DNA from: Bacteroidales bacterium
GTDB taxonomy: Bacteria; Bacteroidota; Bacteroidia; Bacteroidales; SMBSF39
Assembly: GCA_021107685.1 (NCBI GenBank)
Contig: JAIOSH010000287.1
Span: forward strand, 1-6,562
DNA: 6,562 bases
Direction: 5' to 3'
Shown here: in pieces, positions 1 to 5,861 of the stretch
Numbering within the stretch: the stretch's first letter is position 1
How the letters are laid out: the number at the start of each line of letters is the position of its first letter
The notes under the pieces: generated by a model
Databases searched by the model: none
What the model saw: the letters and a program-made list of their open reading frames with translations, nothing else
What the model was told of the DNA's origin: nothing
Translations under genes and position numbers: made by a program

Positions 1-1
1 A

Positions 2-124
2 ACAGGTAGCTCAGGTTATTATAACGGTGATTTTAGCCTGAATGGACAAGTTGATAATGTTGACAAAAATGATTACTGGATTCCTAATAGCGGATTCGGA
101 ACTCCCGTAAGTACACAATGGTAA
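2..124 (+). CDS. C-terminal end of a protein with a calcium-loop (EF-hand/dockerin-like) motif; 5' end outside the window
   Basis: Only the last 40 codons are present, in frame 2, ending in TAA at 122-124. Residues 10-21 of the fragment read DFSLNGQVDNVD. This fits the 12-residue EF-hand/dockerin calcium loop: D1, S3, N5, G6, a hydrophobic residue at 8, D9 and D12. A KNDYW motif and a short tail follow. As I recall the family, similar endings (D-x-N-x-D-G-Q-V-D-N-x-D-K-N-D) close large secreted or cell-surface proteins of Bacteroidota, where the loop probably binds calcium. The frame is open from the window edge and its codon use is unlike the A/T-rich spacer that follows. The main catalytic or adhesive domains lie upstream, so the overall function cannot be stated. 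No T9SS sorting domain follows the loop, so the loop region is the true C-terminus. Confidence 0.75.
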   Translation, partial: TGSSGYYNGDFSLNGQVDNVDKNDYWIPNSGFGTPVSTQW

Positions 125-165
125 AAACCTAACACAATTCAAGATTAATAAATATAAAAAGAGTT

Positions 166-178
166 ATGCCATTGGCAT
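166..178. repeat. Short perfect palindrome (ATGCC-ATT-GGCAT)
   Basis: Five-base arms, 166-170 and 174-178, surround ATT; counted as sequence it is 6+1+6. A second weak pair (ATCC at 177-180, GGAT at 186-189) follows at once. The palindrome lies 42 bases after the stop of the upstream gene. No T-run follows, so it is not a standard intrinsic terminator. It might be a protein-binding site or a piece of a dispersed repeat. The rest of 125-383 holds no convincing gene. Confidence 0.4.
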
Positions 179-339
179 CCCTATTGGATATGTTAAATGT
201 TATACGTTATTATACTAATCCAACATCTTTTTCATCAATATCTTAATAGAATAAAACCTCGTAGTTATATCGTTAAAATTTTGTTTTTTTACATTTTAAA
301 AGCAACATTCACAAAAAAAAATCCTAATTTTGTTAGTGA

Positions 340-369
340 TTTGTTTTATCCTGCAATAGTATATATTTG
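340..369 (+). promoter_or_regulatory. Bacteroidetes-type promoter (TTTG -33 / TATATTTG -7)
   Basis: TTTG at 340-343 and TATATTTG at 362-369 are separated by 18 bases. They match the known Bacteroidetes housekeeping-sigma consensus (TTTG near -33, TAnnTTTG near -7). Transcription would be expected to start around 374-378, just before the gatB remnant, and run into the thioredoxin-like lipoprotein gene with a leader of about 200 bases. This is the best two-part promoter match in the window. The A/T richness makes chance matches possible. Confidence 0.5.
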
Positions 370-383
370 TTTGACCCAAAGGA

Positions 384-576
384 ATGTTTAATAAATATAT
401 CCAATTTTCACAAAATAATTACTTTTATGCTAACCTGCTAAAAGCTTATCAAATAACTCAGGATAAATACCCAATTTGTGATGGAGGCTATATTAAAATA
501 AAAAATGATAATGATACAGAAAAACTTAACGGATTATCAAGAATTCATTTGGAAAAAGATCCAGGGAAAACAATAC
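384..576 (+). pseudogene. gatB: Internal fragment of gatB (Asp-tRNA(Asn)/Glu-tRNA(Gln) amidotransferase subunit B)
   Basis: The 64 codons from ATG 384 give a peptide containing NNYFYANLLKAYQITQ, then YPICDGGYIKI, then LSRIHLEKDPGKTIHE. From memory of the family this lines up with consecutive conserved GatB segments: KNYFYPDLPKxYQIxQ, the P-x-x-x-G-G-Y stretch, and (I/L)TRIHxEEDAGKxIHD. GatB is normally about 480 residues; this covers roughly residues 75-140. The N-terminal GLEVHxQL region and the later DxNRxGxPLxEI signature are absent. A stop lies just upstream in frame (372-374), and the similarity ends at about 576, followed by four unrelated codons and TAA at 597-599. Normally invariant positions are changed (PDLP to ANLL, EDAGK to KDPGK), which suggests decay. 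GatB is the tRNA-binding, kinase-like subunit of the amidotransferase; this piece cannot work. A functional copy presumably exists elsewhere. The frame overlaps the start of the next gene. Confidence 0.75.
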
Positions 577-1773
577 ATGAATTTAATTTTAAATTTTAAA
601 ATCCAAAATATTATATATCTTATGGTATTATTTTTATTATTTTCTTGTAATACAAATAAAACCGATACAAGCTTAGTTATAATCAAAGGGAAATTCGAAA
701 ATCATAAAAACAAAAAAATCCTTTTTGAAGAATTAGATATTAGAGATATAAAGCCGGTTGATTCGACAATAACCGATAAAAACGGGAATTTTCATTTTAA
801 AATTGAACTTCCTGAAACAGGTTTTTATATTTTAAGGATCAGTAAAAATAATTTTATCCCTTTATTATTGGAAAAAGGTGAAATTATTGAAATCAACTCT
901 GATGCAACTCAAATTGCTGATGACTATGTATTAAAAGGATCAAACGGCACACAACTTTTAAAAGAATTTGAATTATACACTAAAAATAATGAAAAAAAAA
1001 TTGATTCTTTAGGGCGGATTTTTATAGATAGTAAGTATGAACCGGATTTTTTAATGATCAGAAATTCGCTTGATTCAAATTATAAAGTGATATTTAAAGA
1101 GCAACAGGAATTTGTAAAAAATTTTATTGAAAGAAATATTAATTCATTGGCTTCACTAATAGTTATTAATAAAAAATTAAAGAGGGCTATTGTTTTAGAT
1201 AAAGAAGATGATTTTGAATATTTTGAAAAATTAGACAAATGTTTAATAAAAAAATATCCTGACAATAAACATGCTTTAGACCATCATATAAGAGTAGTAG
1301 AACTTAAACGAAAGCGTATAGAAAAAGAATTAGCAGAAAAAAAATTGGCAACAGGCACTCTCGCACCTGATATCGTTCTAAATGATACAAGCAATAAACC
1401 TGTTGCTTTATCATCTTTAAATGGCAAATTTGTCATAATTTATTTTTGGGCTGCATGGGATGCTAAGTGCAGACAGGAAAACCCTAAAATTGTAAAACTG
1501 TATAATAAATTCAAACATAAAGGTCTAAAAATTTATGGTGTATCTCTTGATAAACATAAAAAAATATGGACAGGAGCTATAAAATTAGATAAACTTGATT
1601 GGATACAGGTAAGTGATCTTAAAGGTATTAATTCACCTGTTGTTAAGCTTTATAATATTCCAAAAGACTTACCCTGTTTCTATTTACTTAATAAGGAAGG
1701 AAAAATAATTACTAAATCTTCAGATATAAATTCTTTAAATAAACATATTAATGAAATATTAATGAAAATGTAA
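577..1773 (+). CDS. Thioredoxin-fold (TlpA-like) lipoprotein with DUF4369 domain and degenerate CxxC
   Basis: This is a 398-residue envelope lipoprotein. A hydrophobic leader ends in LLFSC, so Cys24 is probably lipidated after signal peptidase II cleavage. Residues about 34-125 resemble DUF4369: a KGKF start, a DSTITDKNGNFHF turn, a GFYILRI strand, and a GSNGTQLLKEF segment from 121. After a charged helical stretch, residues about 258-398 form an AhpC/TSA-TlpA-type thioredoxin domain (LAPDIVL, then FVIIYFWAAW, then a conserved QENP). The redox site, normally WCxxC, reads W-D295-A-K-C298, so the attacking first cysteine is missing. The cis-proline loop is present (L365-P366) and is followed by Cys367. 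Such proteins usually act in periplasmic disulfide reduction; this one may be redox-inactive, one-cysteine or a binding protein. ATG 577 was chosen because it gives a complete signal peptide with a lysine. The open frame continues to 505 inside gatB-derived sequence, and ATG 622 would leave almost no n-region. It lies 42 bases upstream of lpxH, in possible co-transcription. Confidence 0.88.
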   Translation: MNLILNFKIQNIIYLMVLFLLFSCNTNKTDTSLVIIKGKFENHKNKKILFEELDIRDIKPVDSTITDKNGNFHFKIELPETGFYILRISKNNFIPLLLEKGEIIEINSDATQIADDYVLKGSNGTQLLKEFELYTKNNEKKIDSLGRIFIDSKYEPDFLMIRNSLDSNYKVIFKEQQEFVKNFIERNINSLASLIVINKKLKRAIVLDKEDDFEYFEKLDKCLIKKYPDNKHALDHHIRVVELKRKRIEKELAEKKLATGTLAPDIVLNDTSNKPVALSSLNGKFVIIYFWAAWDAKCRQENPKIVKLYNKFKHKGLKIYGVSLDKHKKIWTGAIKLDKLDWIQVSDLKGINSPVVKLYNIPKDLPCFYLLNKEGKIITKSSDINSLNKHINEILMKM

Positions 1774-1782
1774 AAAATTATT

Positions 1783-1790
1783 TAAATTTG
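1783..1790 (+). promoter_or_regulatory. Possible -7 promoter element (TAAATTTG) upstream of lpxH
   Basis: TAAATTTG fits the Bacteroidetes TAnnTTTG box and ends 25 bases before the TTG start of lpxH. No TTTG element is seen at the -33 distance, and the gap to the previous gene is only 42 bases. Co-transcription with the thioredoxin-like gene is at least as likely. Confidence 0.25.
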
Positions 1791-1815
1791 AATAAAATTT
1801 AACATCCCCATTAAA

Positions 1816-2607
1816 TTGAAAAAAGATAATAAAAATTCACCAAAAAAGAAAATTTACTTTGTTTCCGATTGTCATTTCGGTATTCCTGATTATAAAACCA
1901 GCTTAAAACGAGAAAAATTATTCATTCAATGGTTAGACGAGATAAAAGCAGATGCCCGCGAAATTTATTTTATGGGCGATCTTTTTGATTTCTGGTTTGA
2001 ATATAAAACCGTTATTCCAAAAGGATATACACGTTTATTTGGAAAACTTACAGAAATCATTGACTCAGGAATACCTGTTCATTTATTCAGGGGAAACCAC
2101 GACATTTGGGCTTTTGATTATCTGCGTAAAGAATTGAATATAAATATACACCGCAAGCCATTAATAAAAGATTTTAATAATAAGCGATTTTTTTTAGCTC
2201 ATGGCGATGGTCTTGGAAAAGGAGATAAAGGATATAAATTCTTAAAAAAAATATTTGAATCACAATTAAATCAGTGGCTGTTCAAATGGATACACCCTGA
2301 TATTGGTACACGTATTGCATTATACTGGTCAAAAAGAAGCCGTTATGCAAATATCAATAAGGTGGAAAAAACAAATGGTATGGAAAAAGGAATTAAAAGG
2401 CTGAGTAATTATTGTAAAGAAATATTAATCAAGGAAAAACATATTGATTATTTTATTATGGGGCATATACATTTACCTGTTATAACTAATATTACTGAAA
2501 AAAGCAAATATATCAGCCTCGGTGACTGGCTTACTAATTTTTCCTATGCTGTTTTCGATGGAAATAATGTTGAATTAAAATTTTATAAGAAATACCTATC
2601 TCCATAA
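1816..2607 (+). CDS. lpxH: UDP-2,3-diacylglucosamine diphosphatase LpxH
   Basis: LpxH hydrolyses UDP-2,3-diacylglucosamine to lipid X and UMP, the fourth step of lipid A synthesis, at the inner face of the cytoplasmic membrane. The 263-residue protein has the whole calcineurin-like metallophosphatase set in order: D18-x-H20 (SDCHFG), G54-D55 with D58 (GDLFDFW), G93-N-H-D96, H129-G-D-G, and G216-H-I-H219. These residues bind the two metal ions. Between the last two motifs lies the lysine- and arginine-rich helical insertion typical of LpxH, which covers the acyl chains. Length is in line with Bacteroidota LpxH proteins. The start must be TTG 1816: an in-frame stop lies at 1789-1791, no ATG or GTG occurs between it and TTG 1816, and the first internal ATG would remove the DxH motif. 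It lies close behind the thioredoxin-like lipoprotein gene on the same strand. A more general metallophosphoesterase role is possible but less likely. Confidence 0.9.
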   Translation: MKKDNKNSPKKKIYFVSDCHFGIPDYKTSLKREKLFIQWLDEIKADAREIYFMGDLFDFWFEYKTVIPKGYTRLFGKLTEIIDSGIPVHLFRGNHDIWAFDYLRKELNINIHRKPLIKDFNNKRFFLAHGDGLGKGDKGYKFLKKIFESQLNQWLFKWIHPDIGTRIALYWSKRSRYANINKVEKTNGMEKGIKRLSNYCKEILIKEKHIDYFIMGHIHLPVITNITEKSKYISLGDWLTNFSYAVFDGNNVELKFYKKYLSP

Positions 2608-2614
2608 TAATCAT

Positions 2615-2651
2615 ACAGATTTATATGGAAAATCCCAAATTTTCAATCTGT
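2615..2651. terminator. Imperfect stem-loop after lpxH, possible terminator
   Basis: ACAGATT (2615-2621) pairs with AATCTGT (2645-2651), and GAAAAT (2628-2633) pairs with ATTTTC (2639-2644) across a CCCAA loop. A six-base bulge sits on the left side. It starts 8 bases after the lpxH stop codon. No T-run follows on either strand, so intrinsic termination is uncertain. It lies between lpxH and the 3' end of the minus-strand relic, so it could have served both. Confidence 0.3.
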
Positions 2652-2675
2652 CCTTGCAACTGTCTAATACTAAAA

Positions 2676-2861
2676 TTACCAGTATATACTCAAAAACTCC
2701 CTTAAATGCAAATGCCTGATACCCTTATAAGTATTTCCCTGAAATTCATCCATCGAAACCACGTATTTCTGGTAGTTGTCTTTAATCTTTAATATATTTC
2801 CTGAAGTGATATTGATTTTTATCCGGCATAAATGACATTTTTTGCAAAAACACAAATTATA
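2676..2861 (-). pseudogene. C-terminal relic of an AAA ATPase of the DUF4143 type
   Basis: On the minus strand, 61 open codons end in TAA at 2678-2676 and begin after a stop at 2864-2862. The last 40 or so residues contain GNILKIKDNYQKYVVSMDEF and, nearer the end, KGIRHLHLREFLS. From memory this closely matches the C-terminus of the abundant prokaryotic ATPases with an AAA_14 core and a DUF4143 tail (typical pattern: LLxIKDNYPKYVVSMDE, then GIxHxxLRDFL). The full family is near 380-400 residues. Here the P-loop, sensor regions and nearly all of DUF4143 are missing, and the only ATG lies inside the VVSMDE motif, so this is a dead remnant. The first 20 or so residues (cysteine- and lysine-rich) do not resemble the family and may be non-coding. 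The intact relatives are often lineage-variable genes that are gained and lost readily; their function is poorly defined. Confidence 0.65.
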
Positions 2862-3003
2862 TTACTTATACATTACAAATTTTATATTTATTTTTATTTT
2901 ATCATGTATATTTGACAAAATTATATCTTTTAATCATAACAATGTACATATTTTCGTAAATAAGATAAAAATTTAAACAGCCTCTTATATTTATTAAAAT
3001 TAT

Positions 3004-3011
3004 TATCTTTG
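3004..3011 (+). promoter_or_regulatory. -7 promoter element (TATCTTTG) of the M1 peptidase gene
   Basis: TATCTTTG matches the Bacteroidetes TAnnTTTG box and ends 28 bases before ATG 3040, giving an expected leader of about 20 bases. I see no TTTG at -33 (the area around 2980-2986 reads CCTCTTA). The A-rich stretch just before the ATG, without a Shine-Dalgarno sequence, is usual in this phylum. Confidence 0.45.
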
Positions 3012-3039
3012 TTTTTTTAATCTTTAAAAACTTATAAAA

Positions 3040-5415
3040 ATGAAACACCTGAAAATTTCTCTCAGTATTATCATAGTGTTATTAATAAATAATATTTTAT
3101 TTGCTCAAAAACAATTTGATCATTTATGTTCGCATAAACACACTTTTTCTACTTCTGATATAGGTGATACTTTAGATGCTTTACATTATGATATCTATTT
3201 AGATGTACTTGATTTTTCAGGTCATATTATTAATGGCTATACTGATGTAAGCATAACTCCCAAAATTAATAACTTGAATAATATATCTCTTGAACTGTTG
3301 GAATTATCTGTTGATTCGGTTTTTATTGATGGTAATATAATTCCATCTTTTACATATAATAATAACCTCATACAAATACCGCTTTCAAACCCTATTAATA
3401 TAGGAGATATAATAATAGTACGTATTTATTACCATGGAGTGCCTTTTCATGAAGATTGGGGTGGTTTTCATTTTTCAGGTGAATATGCTTTTAATTTAGG
3501 TGTTGGCTTTGTGTCGGACCCTCACAATCTTGGAAAAGCATGGTTTCCTTGTATTGACGATTTTAAAGACAGGGCAACTTATGACTGCTATATAACTGTT
3601 GATGAAGATAAAATGGCTGTTTGCGGAGGAACTTTAATATCAGTAACAAATAATGGCAATAATACCAAAACCTGTTATTGGCAGCTTGTCAATACTATTC
3701 CTACATATCTTGCTTCTGTTGCTGTTGGCGAGTATGCTGTTGTTGAAGATATTTATAATGGAATAAATTATGATGTTCCTGTTGAAATTTATGTCAGACC
3801 TTCTGATACTGTAAAAGTCCCCGGAAGTTTTCTTCATTTAAATGATATATTATTGATTTTTGAAGAGCATTTCGGTGCTTATCCATGGGAAAGGGTTGGA
3901 TATGTCGGAACTGCCAAAGGTGCTATGGAACATGTTACTAATATTGCATATCCGAATTTTTGTATTGATAATTCTTTAACTTACGAATGGTTATATGCTC
4001 ACGAATTATCCCACATGTGGTTTGGCGATAAGGTAACTTGTTCAACAGCAGGAGATATGTGGCTGAACGAAGGCTGGGCTGTTTTCTGCGAATCTTTATA
4101 CAGAGAATTTCTTTATGGAAAAGAATTATATATAACAAATATGAGAGAACTCCATAAAGATGTTTTACAGGTTTGTCATACACCTTCAGGCGATGGAAGC
4201 TATCTGGCTTTATATGGTGTCCCGACTGAATATACTTATGGAATGACTGTTTATGATAAAGGAGCAACTGTAGTACATACAATCAGAGGTTATTTAGGTG
4301 ACAGTATCTTCTTTAACACTGTTAAAGCATATTTAAATGAATTTGCTTATGATTATGCATCTTCCTTTGATATGCGTGATCTTATGACTAATTATACAGG
4401 TATTGATATGACAGATTTTTTTGATGCATGGATATTTACACCAGGCACACCGCATTTTGCAGTTGATTCTTTCAGCATATCTACTTATGGCTATGATTCG
4501 GAAGTAACTGTTTATATGAAACAAAAATATAAAGGTGCTGATTTCCTTGCTAATTCAAATATTGTTGAACTTACTTTTATGGATAATAACTGGAATACTT
4601 TTACTGATACTATACATTTCTCAGGTAAAACAGGTAGTTCTGTTATTCAGGTTCCATTTTCTCCTGAAATCGTTATGGCTGACCTTGATGCAAAGCTTTG
4701 CGATGCTACAACAGATTATGCACAGGTAATAAAATCTACAGGTGATAAAGAATTTCATGAAACATATTTTTGGTTAGAAGTTCAGGAAGTTACTGATTCT
4801 GCTTTTGTAAGGGTTGAACATAACTGGGTTGCTCCCGACAGCTTAAAAAATCCTGTACAAGGTTTAAGACTTTCCGACTACAGGTATTGGAAAATTGATG
4901 GTATATTCCCTTCCGGCTTCAATGCAACAGGTCGTTTCTGGTATAATAAAAACGGCTATCTTGATAATACTTTACTTACAAATCCTGAAGATTCTATTAT
5001 AATTCTTTACAGACAAAATTCATCAGAAGACTGGCAATTTATTGACTTTTCACAAATCGGCATTTGGTCAATCGGTAGATTATATATTGATAACCTGCAA
5101 AAAGGTGAATACACCCTGGCTGTTTGTGATGATACTTTTGTAGGTATAAACAATAATTATAAGAATAACGCATCATTTTCCGTTTTTCCAAATCCTTCTG
5201 ATGATATATTTAATATTAAATATAATATCACAGAAGAATCAATTATAAAAATTTTTAATACAAGCGGCAAATTAGTTGACAGCTTTGTTATTTCACCTTA
5301 TAAGCAAAATGCTTGCTGGAGACCAACCAACTTGAGTGAAGGAATATATATTATGCAACTAAAAACTCTGAAGGACAAAATACTTGCTTCAAATAAAATT
5401 TTATATTTTAAGTAA
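3040..5415 (+). CDS. Secreted M1-family metallopeptidase (aminopeptidase) with T9SS type A sorting domain
   Basis: This 791-residue protein is predicted to be exported by the Sec system and then by the type IX system to the cell surface or medium, where it would remove N-terminal residues from peptides. A signal peptide (MKHLK, hydrophobic core, LFA-Q) probably cleaves after Ala22. Residues about 40-235 form the beta-rich N-domain of M1 enzymes. The catalytic domain holds G294-A-M-E-H298 (substrate-binding GxMEN motif, with H in place of N), the zinc site H321-E-L-S-H325, and after 18 residues E344 (LNEGWA). The catalytic Tyr is probably Y405 (TVYDKGA). A further beta-rich region follows. The last 79 residues (713-791) are a T9SS type A domain: FSVFPNPS, then IKIFNTSGKLV, then LSEGIYIMQL. 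ATG 3040 directly precedes the signal peptide. The gene ends in tandem TAA codons and appears monocistronic. All catalytic residues are intact, so activity is expected; its specificity cannot be read from sequence. Confidence 0.95.
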   Translation: MKHLKISLSIIIVLLINNILFAQKQFDHLCSHKHTFSTSDIGDTLDALHYDIYLDVLDFSGHIINGYTDVSITPKINNLNNISLELLELSVDSVFIDGNIIPSFTYNNNLIQIPLSNPINIGDIIIVRIYYHGVPFHEDWGGFHFSGEYAFNLGVGFVSDPHNLGKAWFPCIDDFKDRATYDCYITVDEDKMAVCGGTLISVTNNGNNTKTCYWQLVNTIPTYLASVAVGEYAVVEDIYNGINYDVPVEIYVRPSDTVKVPGSFLHLNDILLIFEEHFGAYPWERVGYVGTAKGAMEHVTNIAYPNFCIDNSLTYEWLYAHELSHMWFGDKVTCSTAGDMWLNEGWAVFCESLYREFLYGKELYITNMRELHKDVLQVCHTPSGDGSYLALYGVPTEYTYGMTVYDKGATVVHTIRGYLGDSIFFNTVKAYLNEFAYDYASSFDMRDLMTNYTGIDMTDFFDAWIFTPGTPHFAVDSFSISTYGYDSEVTVYMKQKYKGADFLANSNIVELTFMDNNWNTFTDTIHFSGKTGSSVIQVPFSPEIVMADLDAKLCDATTDYAQVIKSTGDKEFHETYFWLEVQEVTDSAFVRVEHNWVAPDSLKNPVQGLRLSDYRYWKIDGIFPSGFNATGRFWYNKNGYLDNTLLTNPEDSIIILYRQNSSEDWQFIDFSQIGIWSIGRLYIDNLQKGEYTLAVCDDTFVGINNNYKNNASFSVFPNPSDDIFNIKYNITEESIIKIFNTSGKLVDSFVISPYKQNACWRPTNLSEGIYIMQLKTLKDKILASNKILYFK

Positions 5416-5464
5416 TAACGAACTAAAGTTCAATTTCTGGAGAACTATAAAATTAATACTTTAT

Positions 5465-5540
5465 ATATCAATGGATTTAGCTATTTTTGATTAATAAAAA
5501 AAAGTGAACAAAATTCATGGTTTTAAAAATAAAAACATAA
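5465..5540 (+). repeat. Direct repeat, copy 1 (leader-like element with hairpin)
   Basis: The element starts ATATCA and shares the 20-base block GATTTAGCTATTTTTGATTA with copy 2 (5474-5493 here). It continues through an A-run, GTGAA, a loop, TTCAT, a T/A-run and AAAAACATAA. The two copies align with only single-base gaps and start 397 bases apart. Here the loop reads CAAAA (5509-5513), the reverse complement of the loop in copy 2. The shared block contains TATTTTTG (5482-5489), a match to the -7 promoter box. No gene start follows this copy. Confidence 0.8.
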
Positions 5541-5570
5541 GATTTAGATACAATACGATTTATAATATTA

Positions 5571-5630
5571 AACCGCCGAGACCGCAAAGAAACGCAAAAA
5601 ATTTTGCGTTTTTTAGCGTGCTTAGCGGTT
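5571..5630. repeat. 60-base imperfect inverted repeat (Bacteroidota intergenic ACCGC/ACGCAAA type)
   Basis: The left arm (5571-5597, starting AACCGCCGAG) and right arm (5604-5630, ending CTTAGCGGTT) match at 21 of 27 positions. The inner part (CGCAAAA / TTTTGCG) pairs almost to the centre, so a long hairpin could form. Its G+C content is well above that of the surroundings. Motifs such as ACCGCnAAGnnACGCAAA recur in intergenic DNA of many Bacteroidota genomes, to my recollection, in the manner of REP elements. It could terminate transcription or protect the 3' end of the peptidase mRNA. Confidence 0.75.
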
Positions 5631-5861
5631 AATAGAATAAAAAACTAAAATAGAAAATAAAACTGCAAAAATTGATACTTTTTATTACATAAAATTAATA
5701 AAGGCTTGATAATCAATATCTGTTTCTTTTTTATTTTTAAAATTTTGCCGTTTTTAATAAATAGATAAACAGGGGTCTATAAAATAGAATATAAAAAGTC
5801 TCTGACCAAAGGAATAAAAAATGAATTATAAGAATCTGAGAAATATAGCAGGAAACCTTAA

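Larger units (their letters stand above)
2608..3039. other. Intergenic region with a stem-loop, a minus-strand gene relic and a promoter box
   Basis: No intact gene is found in these 432 bases. They contain an imperfect stem-loop (2615-2651), a decayed minus-strand coding end (2676-2861), and about 180 bases of very A/T-rich sequence carrying TAnnTTTG boxes at 2907-2914 and 3004-3011. The second box is well placed for the peptidase gene. AAACAGCCTC at 2975-2984 resembles the ends of some insertion sequences (reverse complement GAGGCTGTTT), but no partner end was found. Confidence 0.6.

Noticed and set aside
197..391. Open frame of 64 codons between the first gene and the gatB remnant
   Set aside because: It is rich in I, L, Y, F, K and N as expected from translated A/T-rich spacer, has no recognisable motif, and runs across the promoter candidate.
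505..576. Upstream extension of the thioredoxin-like lipoprotein to ATG 505
   Set aside because: The extension lies in gatB-derived DNA read in the wrong frame and would bury the lipoprotein signal peptide about 24 residues inside.
1080..1265. Minus-strand open frame inside the thioredoxin-like gene
   Set aside because: It is the antisense shadow of a well-supported gene and shows no family pattern.
1952..2137. Second plus-strand frame inside lpxH
   Set aside because: It overlaps the conserved metallophosphatase motifs in another frame and has no features of its own.
2975..2984. AAACAGCCTC as an insertion-sequence end
   Set aside because: Ten bases are too few, no inverted partner or target duplication is visible, and no transposase is nearby.
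3640..4524. Three minus-strand open frames (3640-3837, 3938-4282, 4333-4524) inside the peptidase gene
   Set aside because: All are antisense to conserved M1 sequence; their composition (I, Y, H, K rich) is that of reverse-complemented coding DNA.
4535..4729. Plus-strand 64-codon frame inside the peptidase gene
   Set aside because: The leucine/isoleucine-rich translation is an off-frame reading of the M1 protein and not a membrane peptide.
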